The notes: generated by a model from the sequence alone, not told the origin. A stretch of DNA of 64,000 bases from Scybalenecus merdavium (GCA_018714405.1 DVNM01000042.1:20834-84833); one strand, 5' to 3'. Positions 1 through 8,412 are shown, counted from the first letter of the stretch. Program-made: numbers and translations.

Positions 1-845
1 CCGCGCAGGCCGGCCTCTTCCGAACCGGAGCAGATGACAACGACCTCTGTGTTTTCAAAGCGGATGCCCGCTTCGTCGAGCGCCTTGACAACGCCCATGC
101 CGACATAGCAGCCGGTCAGGTTGTCGGAAGCGCCGGGCACGCTCTTCGTCCAGCTCTGGAAGAAGAGGAACGCAAGTTCGAACGGCACGAACACGCAGGA
201 GACGACGAAAAACAGGATAAAGAACCAGCGGGCACTTTCAATGTCGGCAGCCGGAGAACCTTTGCCGACGATGATGCACACCAGCGCAAAGATGGTGTCG
301 ACCACAAGACCGACAACGGCCGGGATCTCGACAAAAAGCTTTGCCTGCAGGCCGCCCATCAGGTAGTTGAGCGTCCATTCAAACTGGCTGTCGGCATGGC
401 CGACGATGATGAAGCGCTGCTTGACCTCGCCCGTAGGCTTTCTTTTGGCGACCAGGTTGTGGGAAGTCTGCTTCGGGAAAAGCTTGTCGTCAAACTGACG
501 GTACATCAAAAACTCAAAAAGAAGCGGCACGAAAGCCAGAATGCACAGCATGAAGGCCGCAATGGGGCTTAAAAACCAGTTGACAAACACGCTGGCCACA
601 CCACAGACGACCGTAAACGGAATAAAGCCCATAAAACCCTGGCGGTGCACCTCGAACGGCTCGATCGAAGTTTCCTCGCAGTAATTTTTCAGGTCCTTTT
701 CCATCCATTTCTGCGCGCGCAGCTCCTCCGGGCTGCCCGGTTTTCTGGGGCCGATCTTTTCGCAGATCTTTGTGATTCCGGACACAGAATACTTGGCCTG
801 CTTTTCGATGTCGATGGAATTGCTGTACTCAAGTGCAACTTTCAT
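1..845 (-). CDS. Membrane-anchored M28-family metallopeptidase (3' end outside window)
   Basis: The reading frame starts at the ATG at 845 behind a GAGGAG ribosome-binding site and runs off the left edge after 281 codons, so the C-terminus is missing. Motifs fit a zinc aminopeptidase of family M28: GHADS (first metal-binding His and Asp, about residue 143), GASDNLTG (bridging Asp, about residue 240) and GSEEAGLRG (catalytic and metal-binding Glu pair, about residue 277). Hydrophobic stretches at about 80-115 and 155-225 lie between these motifs, so the peptidase domain is interrupted by membrane segments. Family assignment is fairly safe; substrate and membrane side are unknown. Confidence 0.8.
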   Translation of the reverse strand, partial: MKVALEYSNSIDIEKQAKYSVSGITKICEKIGPRKPGSPEELRAQKWMEKDLKNYCEETSIEPFEVHRQGFMGFIPFTVVCGVASVFVNWFLSPIAAFMLCILAFVPLLFEFLMYRQFDDKLFPKQTSHNLVAKRKPTGEVKQRFIIVGHADSQFEWTLNYLMGGLQAKLFVEIPAVVGLVVDTIFALVCIIVGKGSPAADIESARWFFILFFVVSCVFVPFELAFLFFQSWTKSVPGASDNLTGCYVGMGVVKALDEAGIRFENTEVVVICSGSEEAGLR

Positions 846-906
846 GACTACTCCTCATTTCCAGCCGGGGACCTGAGCCGCCGGCTTAATTTAATAATTT
901 ATTTAT

Positions 907-936
907 ATAATAGCATTCAGTACAGTCCAATGTCAA
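907..936 (-). promoter_or_regulatory. Promoter of the M28 peptidase gene
   Basis: On the minus strand TTGACA (936-931) and TATTAT (912-907) are separated by 18 nt, about 60 nt upstream of the ATG at 845. The remainder of the 846-1043 gap shows no further gene. Confidence 0.6.
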
Positions 937-1043
937 CAAAATGTCCGGAAAATGTTAAAAAAATTTTAATGCCTATTGTACATCTGTGCAAAAACAAACG
1001 GTTTTCGCAGAATTTTGCACCCCGGCATTTGAAAGCAAACCGG

Positions 1044-2294
1044 TCAGTCCAACTTATAAACAAACAGACCGGACAGAAGCTTTGGCTCGAACCAGGTGGA
1101 TTTCGGCGGCATAATGCGGCCGGCGTCTGCGATCGCCATGAGTTCCTCGACCGAAACCGGGAAAAGCGAAAACGCAACGCGCATATCCTTCGCTGTGCGC
1201 CGTTCCAGTTCGACCATGCCGCGCACGCCGCCGACAAAGTCAATGCGCGCGTCACGGCGCGGGTCTTCAATGCCGAGCACGGGCGCAAGCAGATTATTCT
1301 GCAAAATACTGACATCGAGCGACTCGACCGGGTCAGACTCGTCTATAAACTCGGGCCTGGCCTCCAGTTCATACCACTTTTTGTCCAGATACATGCCGAA
1401 TGTGTGGCGCTTAAACGGCTTATAGCTTTTGAACGGGCCGCCGGTGCGCTCGCTGATCGAAAAGCGTTCGCCGACCTTTTGCAGAAACGCATCTGCTTCC
1501 AGGCCGTTCAGGTCACGCACAACGCGGTTATAGTCCATGATCTCCAGTTCATTGTGGGCAAAGGCCACGCAGAGGAAATAGTTGAACGCCTCCTGCCCGG
1601 TATAGCCCGGGTTTTCGGCACGCAGCTTCTGGCCGACATGCACCGCCGAGGCACAGCGGTGATGGCCGTCAGCAATATAGAGGCTGTCGATCGCGGCAAA
1701 ATAGGTGCTGATCTTTTCGACCGTTTGTGCATCGTCCACACGCCAGATGGTGTTGTGCACGTCGTACTTTTCAAATTCGTAAAGCGGGTGGTGCTCCGAC
1801 ATCCACATGGAGGTCAGCATGTCGAGCGCATGGTTCTGCCGGTAGGTCAGAAAGATCGGGCCGGTGTCGGCGCCGCACGCCTCAATGTGGCGGATGCGGT
1901 CCTGCTCTTTTTCAGCACGGGTCAGCTCGTGGCGCTTGATCTGGCCGTTTAAATACGCATCGATCGAGGCGCAGCCGGCAATGCCGGTCTGGCTGCGCGC
2001 GCCGAGCGTCTGCTTATAGATATAAAAACAAGGCTGTTCGTCCTGCACCAGGCAACCGTCCTGCTCCAGGCAGGCAAGATTTTGCGCAGCCTGTGTGTAG
2101 ACAGCGTCGCTGTACGGGTCTGTGTCCGGCGGCATCGTTGCCTCCGCACGGTCGACCGTTAGAAAAGAATGCGGATTTTCCTGAATCGTGCGGCGCACCT
2201 CGTCAGCGCTGACCACATCGTAGGGCAGATCAGCAACGAGCGCCGCGTAGTCCTCTGCCGGACGCAGGGCGCAAAACGGTTTGAAAACAGCCAT
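1044..2294 (-). CDS. DUF1015 family protein
   Basis: This 416-residue protein begins MAVFKPFCALRPAEDYA and contains the signature ADGHHRCASA near residue 210, both typical of the DUF1015 family (COG4198). The start ATG at 2294 follows a GAGGT ribosome-binding site. The family's biochemical role is not established to my knowledge; other genomes often place it beside serine biosynthesis genes, whereas here it follows coaX by 14 nt on the same strand and is probably the third gene of the ECF-coaX operon. The family call is firm, the function open. Confidence 0.85.
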   Translation of the reverse strand: MAVFKPFCALRPAEDYAALVADLPYDVVSADEVRRTIQENPHSFLTVDRAEATMPPDTDPYSDAVYTQAAQNLACLEQDGCLVQDEQPCFYIYKQTLGARSQTGIAGCASIDAYLNGQIKRHELTRAEKEQDRIRHIEACGADTGPIFLTYRQNHALDMLTSMWMSEHHPLYEFEKYDVHNTIWRVDDAQTVEKISTYFAAIDSLYIADGHHRCASAVHVGQKLRAENPGYTGQEAFNYFLCVAFAHNELEIMDYNRVVRDLNGLEADAFLQKVGERFSISERTGGPFKSYKPFKRHTFGMYLDKKWYELEARPEFIDESDPVESLDVSILQNNLLAPVLGIEDPRRDARIDFVGGVRGMVELERRTAKDMRVAFSLFPVSVEELMAIADAGRIMPPKSTWFEPKLLSGLFVYKLD

Positions 2295-2308
2295 GTTTTT
2301 TTACCTCG

Positions 2309-3082
2309 TTATTTTTTTGGTTTGTTTTTATTGTACAGGATACGCAGACCATCCAAAAGAAGGTCGTTGTCCACTGTTGTTTCACAGGTGCAATATTTGG
2401 CGATCATGGGGCCGAAGCCGCCGGTCAGCACAACAAAGGCTTTTTCGCCAAGCTCCTGCTCAAACCGGTGCACGAGCCCGTCGATCATGGCGGCTGTGCC
2501 AAACACAGCGCCGGAATTCATGCAGTCGGCCGTGTTGGTGCCGATGGCCTTTTCGGGCGCGCCGAGATGGATCTGCGGCAGCTGGGCCGTAGAGCCGCTG
2601 AGCGCATTTAACGCCGTTTTGATGCCACAGGCAATGGCGCCGCCGCGGTACGCACCGCTGCTGTCGATAACGGAAACGGTGATGGCCGTGCCGAGGTCGC
2701 AGACGATCTGCGGCAGCGGGTACTTGGCAATGCTGGCCGCCGTGGCCACGACCATGTCGGCCCCGAGTTCACCGGGGTTGTCGATTTTGATGTTGATGCC
2801 GGTCTTCAGACCCGGGCCGACGATCAGCGGCCGGCAGCCGGTCAGCAGGCGCACGGCCTCGGCCAGCGTCTGCGAAAGCGGCGGCACGACCGAAGAGATG
2901 ATGCCGCCGTCGATCTTTTTGGCATCTATATTGCGCACATGAAAGACAGACGAAAGCTTGATGGCGTATTCATCGGCCGTTTCATGGATATTCGTGGTAA
3001 GCCGGCACTCAAACACCAGCGTGTCGCCGTCAAAAACGCCGAGCACGATGTTGGTGTTGCCGACATCTATTGTTAAAATCAT
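2309..3082 (-). CDS. coaX: Type III pantothenate kinase
   Basis: CoaX phosphorylates pantothenate, the first step of coenzyme A synthesis, in the cytosol. The 257-residue length is normal for the type III family. The N-terminus MILTIDVGNTNIVLGVFDG is the family's ATP-binding phosphate-1 motif, and later segments GPGLKTGINI, GELGADMV, DLGTAITV and LTGGFG match the conserved type III blocks. A longer open frame extends upstream, but the ATG at 3082 overlaps the stop of the preceding ECF gene as ATGA, which sets the start. The neighbouring S component suggests that import and phosphorylation of pantothenate are co-transcribed. Confidence 0.95.
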   Translation of the reverse strand: MILTIDVGNTNIVLGVFDGDTLVFECRLTTNIHETADEYAIKLSSVFHVRNIDAKKIDGGIISSVVPPLSQTLAEAVRLLTGCRPLIVGPGLKTGINIKIDNPGELGADMVVATAASIAKYPLPQIVCDLGTAITVSVIDSSGAYRGGAIACGIKTALNALSGSTAQLPQIHLGAPEKAIGTNTADCMNSGAVFGTAAMIDGLVHRFEQELGEKAFVVLTGGFGPMIAKYCTCETTVDNDLLLDGLRILYNKNKPKK

Positions 3083-3690
3083 ACCTGTTCCACCCGATTG
3101 ATTTTTGCTTTGGAAAGGGCTTTGGCGACCGCGCCGCCGAGCACACAGCACGCCGGCATTTCCAGCGCACCGTTCAGACCCACAAAAGTAACGGCAAACG
3201 CAAACACGTTGACGCCGCCGACGTTGAGCGACTGGATGTAATCGGTGTTCCAGAAGCACAAAAGCAGCACGCCCATAAACAGCAGCGTATTGAGCAGCGC
3301 CGTGCACAAGCCGGTGACAAAGTAGCCCACCGTTCTCGTTTTGTCGATTTTTGCAATGGCTTTAAAAATCAGGCCGGCCAGCCAGCCGACAGCCGCGCGC
3401 GTGGGCACACAGACCAAGAAGGTCAAAAACGCATTGATGCCCAGCAGCTGCGCCCCAAAGGCGCTGAGGCCGAAAACGCACTGCAAAAACGATGTGATGC
3501 CGAATGCAAGGCCGAGCACGGCTCCTGCTCCGGGACCCATGACCATGGCACCGATCGCGACAGGCACGGTGATCAGGCTGATCTCAAGCCCGCCGGTGCG
3601 GATGTAACCAAGGCCGGTGAACGCCATAACGATGATGATGGCGATGAGGATGCCAAGCTGCGTCATCCTCAGGATCTTTTGGTTTTTCAT
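3079..3690 (-). CDS. ECF transporter S component, probably pantothenate-specific
   Basis: This 203-residue protein has about six hydrophobic segments and the glycine-rich pattern of ECF-type vitamin transporter S components (MKNQKILRMTQLGILIA start, GLEISLITVPVAIGAM, PGAGAVLGLAFG). It would bind the substrate and dock onto a shared EcfA/A'/T module encoded elsewhere. The ATG at 3690 is preceded by GAAAGGA, so the longer upstream frame is not used. Pantothenate is inferred from the ATGA overlap with coaX and resemblance to PanT-type proteins; other vitamins cannot be excluded. Confidence 0.8.
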   Translation of the reverse strand: MKNQKILRMTQLGILIAIIIVMAFTGLGYIRTGGLEISLITVPVAIGAMVMGPGAGAVLGLAFGITSFLQCVFGLSAFGAQLLGINAFLTFLVCVPTRAAVGWLAGLIFKAIAKIDKTRTVGYFVTGLCTALLNTLLFMGVLLLCFWNTDYIQSLNVGGVNVFAFAVTFVGLNGALEMPACCVLGGAVAKALSKAKINRVEQV

Positions 3691-3754
3691 ATTCAGTTTC
3701 CTTTCTGCTGCTGTTCCGGAATTGGCATAACGCCTAAGGATACAGCGCAAGGTC

Positions 3755-3783
3755 ATTATACAATGAATATGAAAAAAAGTAAA
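3755..3783 (-). promoter_or_regulatory. Promoter of the ECF-coaX-DUF1015 operon
   Basis: On the minus strand TTTACT (3783-3778) and TATAAT (3760-3755) are separated by exactly 17 nt, about 65 nt before the ATG at 3690. The IS target duplication begins only a few bases upstream of the -35 box, so the insertion left the core promoter intact but replaced everything upstream of it. Confidence 0.8.
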
Positions 3784-3787
3784 GCCA

Positions 3788-3812
3788 TATCCGCTTTCTG
3801 CGCATTTTTGCG
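3788..3812. repeat. Left copy of the direct repeat flanking the IS (target duplication)
   Basis: The 25 bases at 3788-3812 recur exactly at 4902-4926, immediately outside the two ends of the insertion. The identity extends 2 bases further left (27 bp, 3786 and 4900), but those CA bases are better read as the right terminus of the element on that side. Confidence 0.9.
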
Positions 3813-4901
3813 TGTAGAGCTACAATACATATTGGACAGAGGAGAAAAGAAAAGAAGAAAAAAGTAGAAGGACAGAGCCTTTATAGGGTATAGTTAAGTT
3901 ACCACACACACCAAACCCAAAAAAAGAGTTCTGTCCCTCATGAGTAAGAGTATAACACAAGACATGCGGTATCGGCAATCCCTAATGCAATATGCAGCCA
4001 AATACGGCGTAAGCCGTGCAAGCCCGAAAGTATAACAAAAGCCGGTCATACATTTACTTCTGGAAAGCACGCTGGGATGGAAGTGTGGCATCCCTGGCCT
4101 GTCAGTCCAGACGCCCACACCACCATCCGAACCAGCATACAGAAGCTGAACTAAAGCTCATTCGGGATATGCGAAGACGAAATCCAACGCTGGGCATGGT
4201 GGAACTCTGGCACCGGCTTCGCAAACGAGGTTACACCCGTTGCCCGGAAAGCCTGTTCCGTGTCATGCGCAAATTAGGAATGTTCCCACAGACAAAGGCC
4301 AAAACGCCCTACAAGGCAAAACCTTACGAACAGATGCAGTATCCAGGTCAGCGTGTGCAGGTGGATGTGAAGGTAGTACCGTTGAAATGCCTGGCGAATC
4401 CGGAAGAACGGCTGTACCAGTATACGGCGATAGACGAGTATACCCGATTGCGGTATCTGGGCGCATATCCGGAACAAAGCACTTATTCTTCCGCCGATTT
4501 CCTGGAGAAAATGGCAGCCTGGTTCAAACGCCGCGGTGTCCGGATAGAGTGTGTGCAGACAGACAACGGTATTGAATTTACGAACCGTTTCTCAGCCAAC
4601 AAGAAAGACAAACGCACTCGTCTTGAACTGACCGCCGCACGGCTTGGGATCCGGCACAAACTGATCCGTCCTTACACACCCCGCCACAACGGCAAAGTAG
4701 AGCGCAGCCACCGCGAAGACCAGAAGCGTTTCTACAACACGCACCGTTTCTTCTCTCTTGCCGATTTTGGTGCGCAGCTCGCTGCACACCAAAATCGATC
4801 CAATGACTTACCTATGCGCCCTCTTGGTTGGCTCTCTCCTAGAGAAAAACTTGCTGCTTTCTTTTCCTCTTTGACTGTACAAAATGTTTGACAAACCTAC
4901 A
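3813..4901 (+). mobile_element. Insertion sequence with TG...CA ends and a long target duplication
   Basis: The element is about 1,089 bp, bounded by a 25-bp exact direct repeat. Its ends are imperfect inverted repeats: left TGTAGAG.., right (reverse complement) TGTAGGT.., with about 18 of the first 27 positions matching, including a shared ACAG and an A/G-rich stretch behind it. It carries one transposase gene reading inward from the left. It sits in the gap between the ECF gene promoter and the 3' end of mntP and disrupts no gene. The length of the duplication is unlike IS3 or IS481 elements and recalls the IS1202 group; family placement is tentative. Confidence 0.85.
3940..4891 (+). pseudogene. 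DDE (rve-type) transposase split by a one-base frameshift
   Basis: The reading frame from the ATG at 3940 gives MSKSITQDMRYRQSLMQY and ends at 4035. The bulk of the protein continues in another frame from about 4016 to 4891. Removing one C from the CCC at 4023-4025 joins them into SRASRKYNKSRSYIYFW and a protein of about 316 residues, the normal size of this clostridial family. The catalytic triad is present: Asp in QVDVKVVP, Asp in VQTDNGIEFT and Glu in HNGKVERSHRED. It is therefore either recently inactivated, expressed by frameshifting, or a consensus error. A GTG at 4016 could start only the truncated 291-residue form. Confidence 0.85.
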
Positions 4902-4926
4902 TATCCGCTTTCTGCGCATTTTTGCG
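4902..4926. repeat. Right copy of the direct repeat flanking the IS
   Basis: Exact second copy of 3788-3812, directly after the CTACA right end of the element and 13 nt from the mntP stop codon. Confidence 0.9.
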
Positions 4927-4938
4927 GCAGATCTGCCC

Positions 4939-5508
4939 TTAAAACGACAGCACGCCCAGATGTTCGAGCAAAATTTTCAGGCCAAGCAGGATCAAAATGA
5001 CACCGCCCGCGATCTCAGCCTTGGCTTTGAAGCGCAGGCCGAACACATTGCCGACTTTCAGGCCGAGGGCCGAAAGCAAAAAGGTGACGACGCCGATGCA
5101 GGCAATGGAGACCGGCACGTTGACACCCGGCATGACGCCGAAGGTGATGCCGACCGCCAACGCGTCGATACTGGTGGCGATAGACAGCGGCAGCATCTTT
5201 TTAAATGACAGCGAGTCGTCGGCCTCTTCCTCTTTTTTAGAAAGCGCCTCTTTGATCATGTTGGCGCCGATCAGAGCCAGCAGCACAAACGCCACCCAGT
5301 GATCCACATTCTCGATATATTTTTGAAAATTGCGGCCAAGCAGATAGCCGACGGTGGGCATCAGCGCCTGAAAGCCGCCGAACCACAGCCCGACGATGCA
5401 GGCGTTTTTGACCGTGATCTTTTTCATGGCCAGCCCCTTGCAGATGGCGACGGCCAGCGCGTCCATAGCCAGACTGACAGCGATTAAAAGAACTTCCACA
5501 ATACTCAT
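4939..5508 (-). CDS. mntP: Manganese efflux pump MntP
   Basis: MntP exports Mn2+ across the cytoplasmic membrane. The 189-residue product has six hydrophobic segments arranged as two related halves, each with the family's Asp-containing motif: AVSLAMDALAVAICKG (about residues 10-25) and IATSIDALAVGITFG (about 120-135). The ATG at 5508 is chosen because everything upstream belongs to a riboswitch leader and terminator; the longer open frame reads through those structures. Expression should rise when manganese is abundant, through the yybP-ykoY element. The single-gene unit runs towards the IS. Confidence 0.95.
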   Translation of the reverse strand: MSIVEVLLIAVSLAMDALAVAICKGLAMKKITVKNACIVGLWFGGFQALMPTVGYLLGRNFQKYIENVDHWVAFVLLALIGANMIKEALSKKEEEADDSLSFKKMLPLSIATSIDALAVGITFGVMPGVNVPVSIACIGVVTFLLSALGLKVGNVFGLRFKAKAEIAGGVILILLGLKILLEHLGVLSF

Positions 5509-5526
5509 AAATCCGTACCTCTTCAC

Positions 5527-5560
5527 AAAAAAATATGCAGATACGAAACCGTATCTGCAT
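5527..5560 (-). terminator. Riboswitch expression platform: intrinsic terminator in the mntP leader
   Basis: A perfect 11-bp stem (5535-5545 with 5550-5560) is followed on the minus strand by a run of seven U. It lies 19 nt before the mntP start codon, so transcription would stop here unless the aptamer prevents the hairpin. Confidence 0.9.
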
Positions 5561-5568
5561 AAAAGACG

Positions 5569-5672
5569 CATGTACGGCCTGTACCATACATGAGTCTCGT
5601 CATTTAAGATAAGCCAGGCAAAAGCCATTGTGTTGACTTACCGCGATCGTTCGCCGACTACTCCCTCATCAA
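5569..5672 (-). promoter_or_regulatory. yybP-ykoY (Mn2+) riboswitch aptamer
   Basis: The minus-strand leader contains the hallmarks of the yybP-ykoY class in order: GAGGGAGTAG (5667-5658), GGCTTTTGCCTGGC, and ACGAGACTCATG near 5602-5591. A 9-bp hairpin (5569-5577 with 5584-5592) closes the 3' side before the terminator. Known members bind Mn2+ and commonly control mntP and related exporters, which matches the gene downstream. Loop identities were judged by eye. Confidence 0.9.
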
Positions 5673-5682
5673 AAGTAAAAGT

Positions 5683-5711
5683 ATTCTAACATACGGATAT
5701 GGGAATTGCAA
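5683..5711 (-). promoter_or_regulatory. Promoter of the mntP leader
   Basis: TTGCAA (5711-5706) and TAGAAT (5688-5683) on the minus strand with a 17-nt spacer, about 10 nt before the riboswitch begins. Confidence 0.75.
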
Positions 5712-5731
5712 GCAAAAAATCAAAAATGGGC

Positions 5732-6313
5732 TTATTTTGTCGTTTCGCTGTTTTCGTGGGCTTTTTCCGCGGCCTCTGCTGCCTTTTCCGCCTCCAGCGT
5801 GGCCTTTTTCTTGCGGTGGATGATGAAGCGGTTGCACGGATAAGTCCACAAGCTGGGCACGACCATGCCGATCACTTTGGAAGCGATGGTGCCGAGGAAG
5901 TCCAGATCGTGGCCTGCAAAAAACGCCGTGACCGTATCCTCGCAAAACGGACCGACCACAAACGAGTTCATGGCAATGGTGAAAATGACCATCAGCACAT
6001 ACAAAAACGTGCTGAGCGCCACATTGGCATCTGCTTTAAACGCGACCTTTCGGTTGAGCACAAAAGCAATGGCGTAACCGATAGAGGTGGAAATGAAATA
6101 GGAAAGCATGGTGCACATGTCGTTGCCGAACACGGCGAACACACCGGGCACCGGGTCGTCGGCCAGGCCGTTTAAAACAAAGTTGATCAGAATAACGTGG
6201 ACGATCAGTTCCACAACACTGGACAGGCCGCCGAAAATGAACCACATCACAAACTTGTAAAGTTCCTTGTGCTTTTTCTCAAACGTCGCTAAAAAATTCT
6301 TCTTTTCTGCCAT
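5732..6313 (-). CDS. GtrA family membrane protein
   Basis: The 193-residue protein has four hydrophobic segments and GtrA-type features: an N-terminal KFVMWFIFGGLSSVVEL segment, SYFISTSIGYAIAFVLNRKVAF in the middle, and a charged cytoplasmic tail rich in Ala, Glu and Lys. GtrA proteins are thought to help move or use polyprenyl-linked sugars in surface polysaccharide synthesis; the substrate here is unknown. Its ATG at 6313 follows an AGGAGG site, 29 nt after the metallophosphoesterase stop. Co-transcription with uppP, which recycles the undecaprenyl carrier, is consistent with a lipid-carrier role. Confidence 0.85.
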   Translation of the reverse strand: MAEKKNFLATFEKKHKELYKFVMWFIFGGLSSVVELIVHVILINFVLNGLADDPVPGVFAVFGNDMCTMLSYFISTSIGYAIAFVLNRKVAFKADANVALSTFLYVLMVIFTIAMNSFVVGPFCEDTVTAFFAGHDLDFLGTIASKVIGMVVPSLWTYPCNRFIIHRKKKATLEAEKAAEAAEKAHENSETTK

Positions 6314-6342
6314 TTTTTCTCCTCCTAAAGCGTCCGCCGCAT

Positions 6343-7464
6343 TTACAGCAGCAGAGACAAAATGATGATGACGGCGACGACTGCGACCAGGACGGCCACA
6401 GCCTTGGTGATCATTGGGATGGCCGCGTCCATCGTTTCGGGCGAATGGCGCTGGATCCAGTCGCTGACGGGCTTTTGCACTTTATTGCCCACCAAATCTT
6501 TAAACAAAAGCGTTTTCGTGGTGTAGTTTTTCGGGTCGTTTTCGTCGATTTCAAACACACGCACACCGCGGTACACGCCGTTGCCGTACACATTGAAGCC
6601 GCTCGACTGCGTGTAGCCGAGGTCGACGCCCGCATAGCGGCCGACAAAGCTGTTTTTATGGTCATGGCCGACGTAGATACCAAGCACATCGCCCTTCTCT
6701 TTCAGTGCGGCAAACTCGCCGGTATTGACGTCCGGAATGGAGGGCGCTTCCTCAAAGAAATCGTCTTTGCCGCAGGTATCGCCCAGCACATACCACTCGT
6801 TTTTATGCGTGCGAAACGTGCGCACGCTGCCCTTTGTATTTTTCGGCACGCGCTTTAGCACATTGTAAAATTCACACACGGGAATATGCTGAAACACAAG
6901 CGCCGGCACGAAGGCGCCGTTTTCCTGCGCAAGACGGTCGCGTGTTTTTTTGTACCAATCTATAATTTTGGGGTCGACCGGCTCGTAGCCGCCGCCCTTG
7001 GCATCGGTGCCGGAATCCATAAGGTAAAGCGCAAACGCCGTTTTGTCGCTGTCTGACGCTTTGATCTCGATGCAGCTCGTGCCGCCGCCGTCTATGCCCT
7101 CGGCCTGTTCGCCGACACAGCCCGGCAGCTTTTTATAAATGTGTTCAAACTGGTCATGGTTCGAGATGCCGACCTGCTGGTCGTGGTTGCCGAACGTGAC
7201 GCAAAACGGGATGTGCCGCGACGTGACCGGCTCCAGCAGTGTAGCGATCGTTTTGAAAACGGCCGCCTCCAGCGCAGAACCCTTGCCCTTGTAAGTCACG
7301 CCGTAGCCTTTGATCTGGTCGCCGGTATAAACGACAAGGTCCGGCTTTTCCGCATCGAGCGCGGCGTTCAATAGCTTCAGCGTGTCGGGCGAGACGGCAG
7401 GGATCTCCTGCATGTCGGTGATCTGCATGATCTTGAACTTCTGTCCCTTTTTAAACTTCAGCAT
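6343..7464 (-). CDS. Membrane-anchored metallophosphoesterase
   Basis: This 373-residue calcineurin-like phosphoesterase shows the metal motifs in order: TDMQE (DxQ in place of the usual DxH), YTGDQIKG, FGNHDQQ, FQHIP and GHDHKN. A single hydrophobic helix at the extreme C-terminus (ITKAVAVLVAVVAVIIILSLLL region) would tail-anchor it. Two ATGs lie close together (7470 and 7464); the second has proper spacing from GGAGGGG, the first would touch it. It follows uppP by 24 nt. The substrate is not predictable; a pyrophosphate or nucleotide-like lipid substrate is possible given its neighbours. Confidence 0.85.
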   Translation of the reverse strand: MLKFKKGQKFKIMQITDMQEIPAVSPDTLKLLNAALDAEKPDLVVYTGDQIKGYGVTYKGKGSALEAAVFKTIATLLEPVTSRHIPFCVTFGNHDQQVGISNHDQFEHIYKKLPGCVGEQAEGIDGGGTSCIEIKASDSDKTAFALYLMDSGTDAKGGGYEPVDPKIIDWYKKTRDRLAQENGAFVPALVFQHIPVCEFYNVLKRVPKNTKGSVRTFRTHKNEWYVLGDTCGKDDFFEEAPSIPDVNTGEFAALKEKGDVLGIYVGHDHKNSFVGRYAGVDLGYTQSSGFNVYGNGVYRGVRVFEIDENDPKNYTTKTLLFKDLVGNKVQKPVSDWIQRHSPETMDAAIPMITKAVAVLVAVVAVIIILSLLL

Positions 7465-7488
7465 AAACATTCCCCTCCGATTTTCTGA

Positions 7489-8319
7489 TTATGCAGCCAG
7501 CAGGAAATACGCGGTCACGGCCACGCCCAAAACAATGCGGTACCAGCCGAACACGGTAAAATCATGCTTTTTGATATACCCCATCAAAAACTTGATGGCA
7601 AGAATGGACACAACAAACGCCGAAATGAGACCGACGGCCAGCACGGCCAGCTCAAACGACGTAAAATCAAAGCCGAATTTGACCAGCTTGAGCGCGCTGG
7701 CGCCGAACATGACCGGCACGGCCAGGAAAAACGTGTACTCGGCGGCGACCGTTCTGGACACACCGATCAAAAGCGCGCCGACGATCGTGGCGCCGCTGCG
7801 CGACGTGCCGGGGAACACAGCCGCGATCAGCTGAAACAAGCCAATGATAAAAGCCGCCTTGTAAGAAAGGTCACGGATGGAATGGACTGTGGGCTCTTTT
7901 TTCTTATTATATTTTTCAATAATGATGAACGCAACGCCGAAGATCACCAGCATTAGCGCAACCGTTTGCCAGTTGTAAAAAAGCGCTTCCAGCTGGTCGT
8001 CAAACAGCAGCCCAACGATAGCCGCCGGCACACAGGAAACGATGATCTTCAGCCACATGGAGACCTTTTCTTTTTCCAGCACGGGCTTTTTGTCGCGCAT
8101 GGCAAACGGCCACAGCTTTTTGAAATACAAAACCACAACCGCCAAAATAGCGCCAAGCTGAATGACCACCAAAAACATATCCTTAAACGCTGCGCTGACA
8201 TTCAGTTTTAAAAACTCGTCAAGCAGGATCATGTGGCCGGTGGAACTGATCGGCAGCCACTCCGTAATACCTTCTACAATACCGAGCAGCAGCGCTTTGA
8301 GCAGTTCTATAATATCCAT
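7489..8319 (-). CDS. uppP: Undecaprenyl-diphosphate phosphatase
   Basis: UppP (BacA) dephosphorylates undecaprenyl pyrophosphate so that the lipid carrier for peptidoglycan and other glycans can be reused; it also gives bacitracin tolerance. The 276-residue protein is polytopic and contains both family motifs: EGITEWLPISSTGH near residue 16 with the catalytic Glu and Ser/Thr cluster, and PGTSRSGAT near residue 170 with the catalytic Arg. The ATG at 8319 follows GAAAGG and is followed directly by the first membrane helix, so the longer upstream frame is not used. It heads a three-gene operon with the phosphoesterase and GtrA genes. Confidence 0.95.
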   Translation of the reverse strand: MDIIELLKALLLGIVEGITEWLPISSTGHMILLDEFLKLNVSAAFKDMFLVVIQLGAILAVVVLYFKKLWPFAMRDKKPVLEKEKVSMWLKIIVSCVPAAIVGLLFDDQLEALFYNWQTVALMLVIFGVAFIIIEKYNKKKEPTVHSIRDLSYKAAFIIGLFQLIAAVFPGTSRSGATIVGALLIGVSRTVAAEYTFFLAVPVMFGASALKLVKFGFDFTSFELAVLAVGLISAFVVSILAIKFLMGYIKKHDFTVFGWYRIVLGVAVTAYFLLAA

Positions 8320-8364
8320 AAAACACGACCTTTCGCACATTTTTGTAAGGCACACTCTACCCTA

Positions 8365-8393
8365 AGTATAACAAACGCCAAAATCAAAGTAAA
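8365..8393 (-). promoter_or_regulatory. Promoter of the uppP operon
   Basis: TTTACT (8393-8388) and TATACT (8370-8365) on the minus strand, spacer 17 nt, about 45 nt upstream of the uppP ATG. The gap 8394-8580 otherwise holds only the inverted repeats described next. Confidence 0.75.
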
Positions 8394-8412
8394 CAGCGTT
8401 TGTCAGACTTGA

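Noticed and set aside
3786..4926. Direct repeats as prophage attachment sites or a CRISPR-like pair
   Set aside because: Only two copies exist, exactly at the ends of a single transposase element with inverted termini; this is a target duplication. No CRISPR array was seen anywhere in the window.
5509..5628. 40-residue N-terminal extension of MntP
   Set aside because: The extension would translate the riboswitch aptamer and its terminator; the ATG at 5508 begins the conserved first helix.
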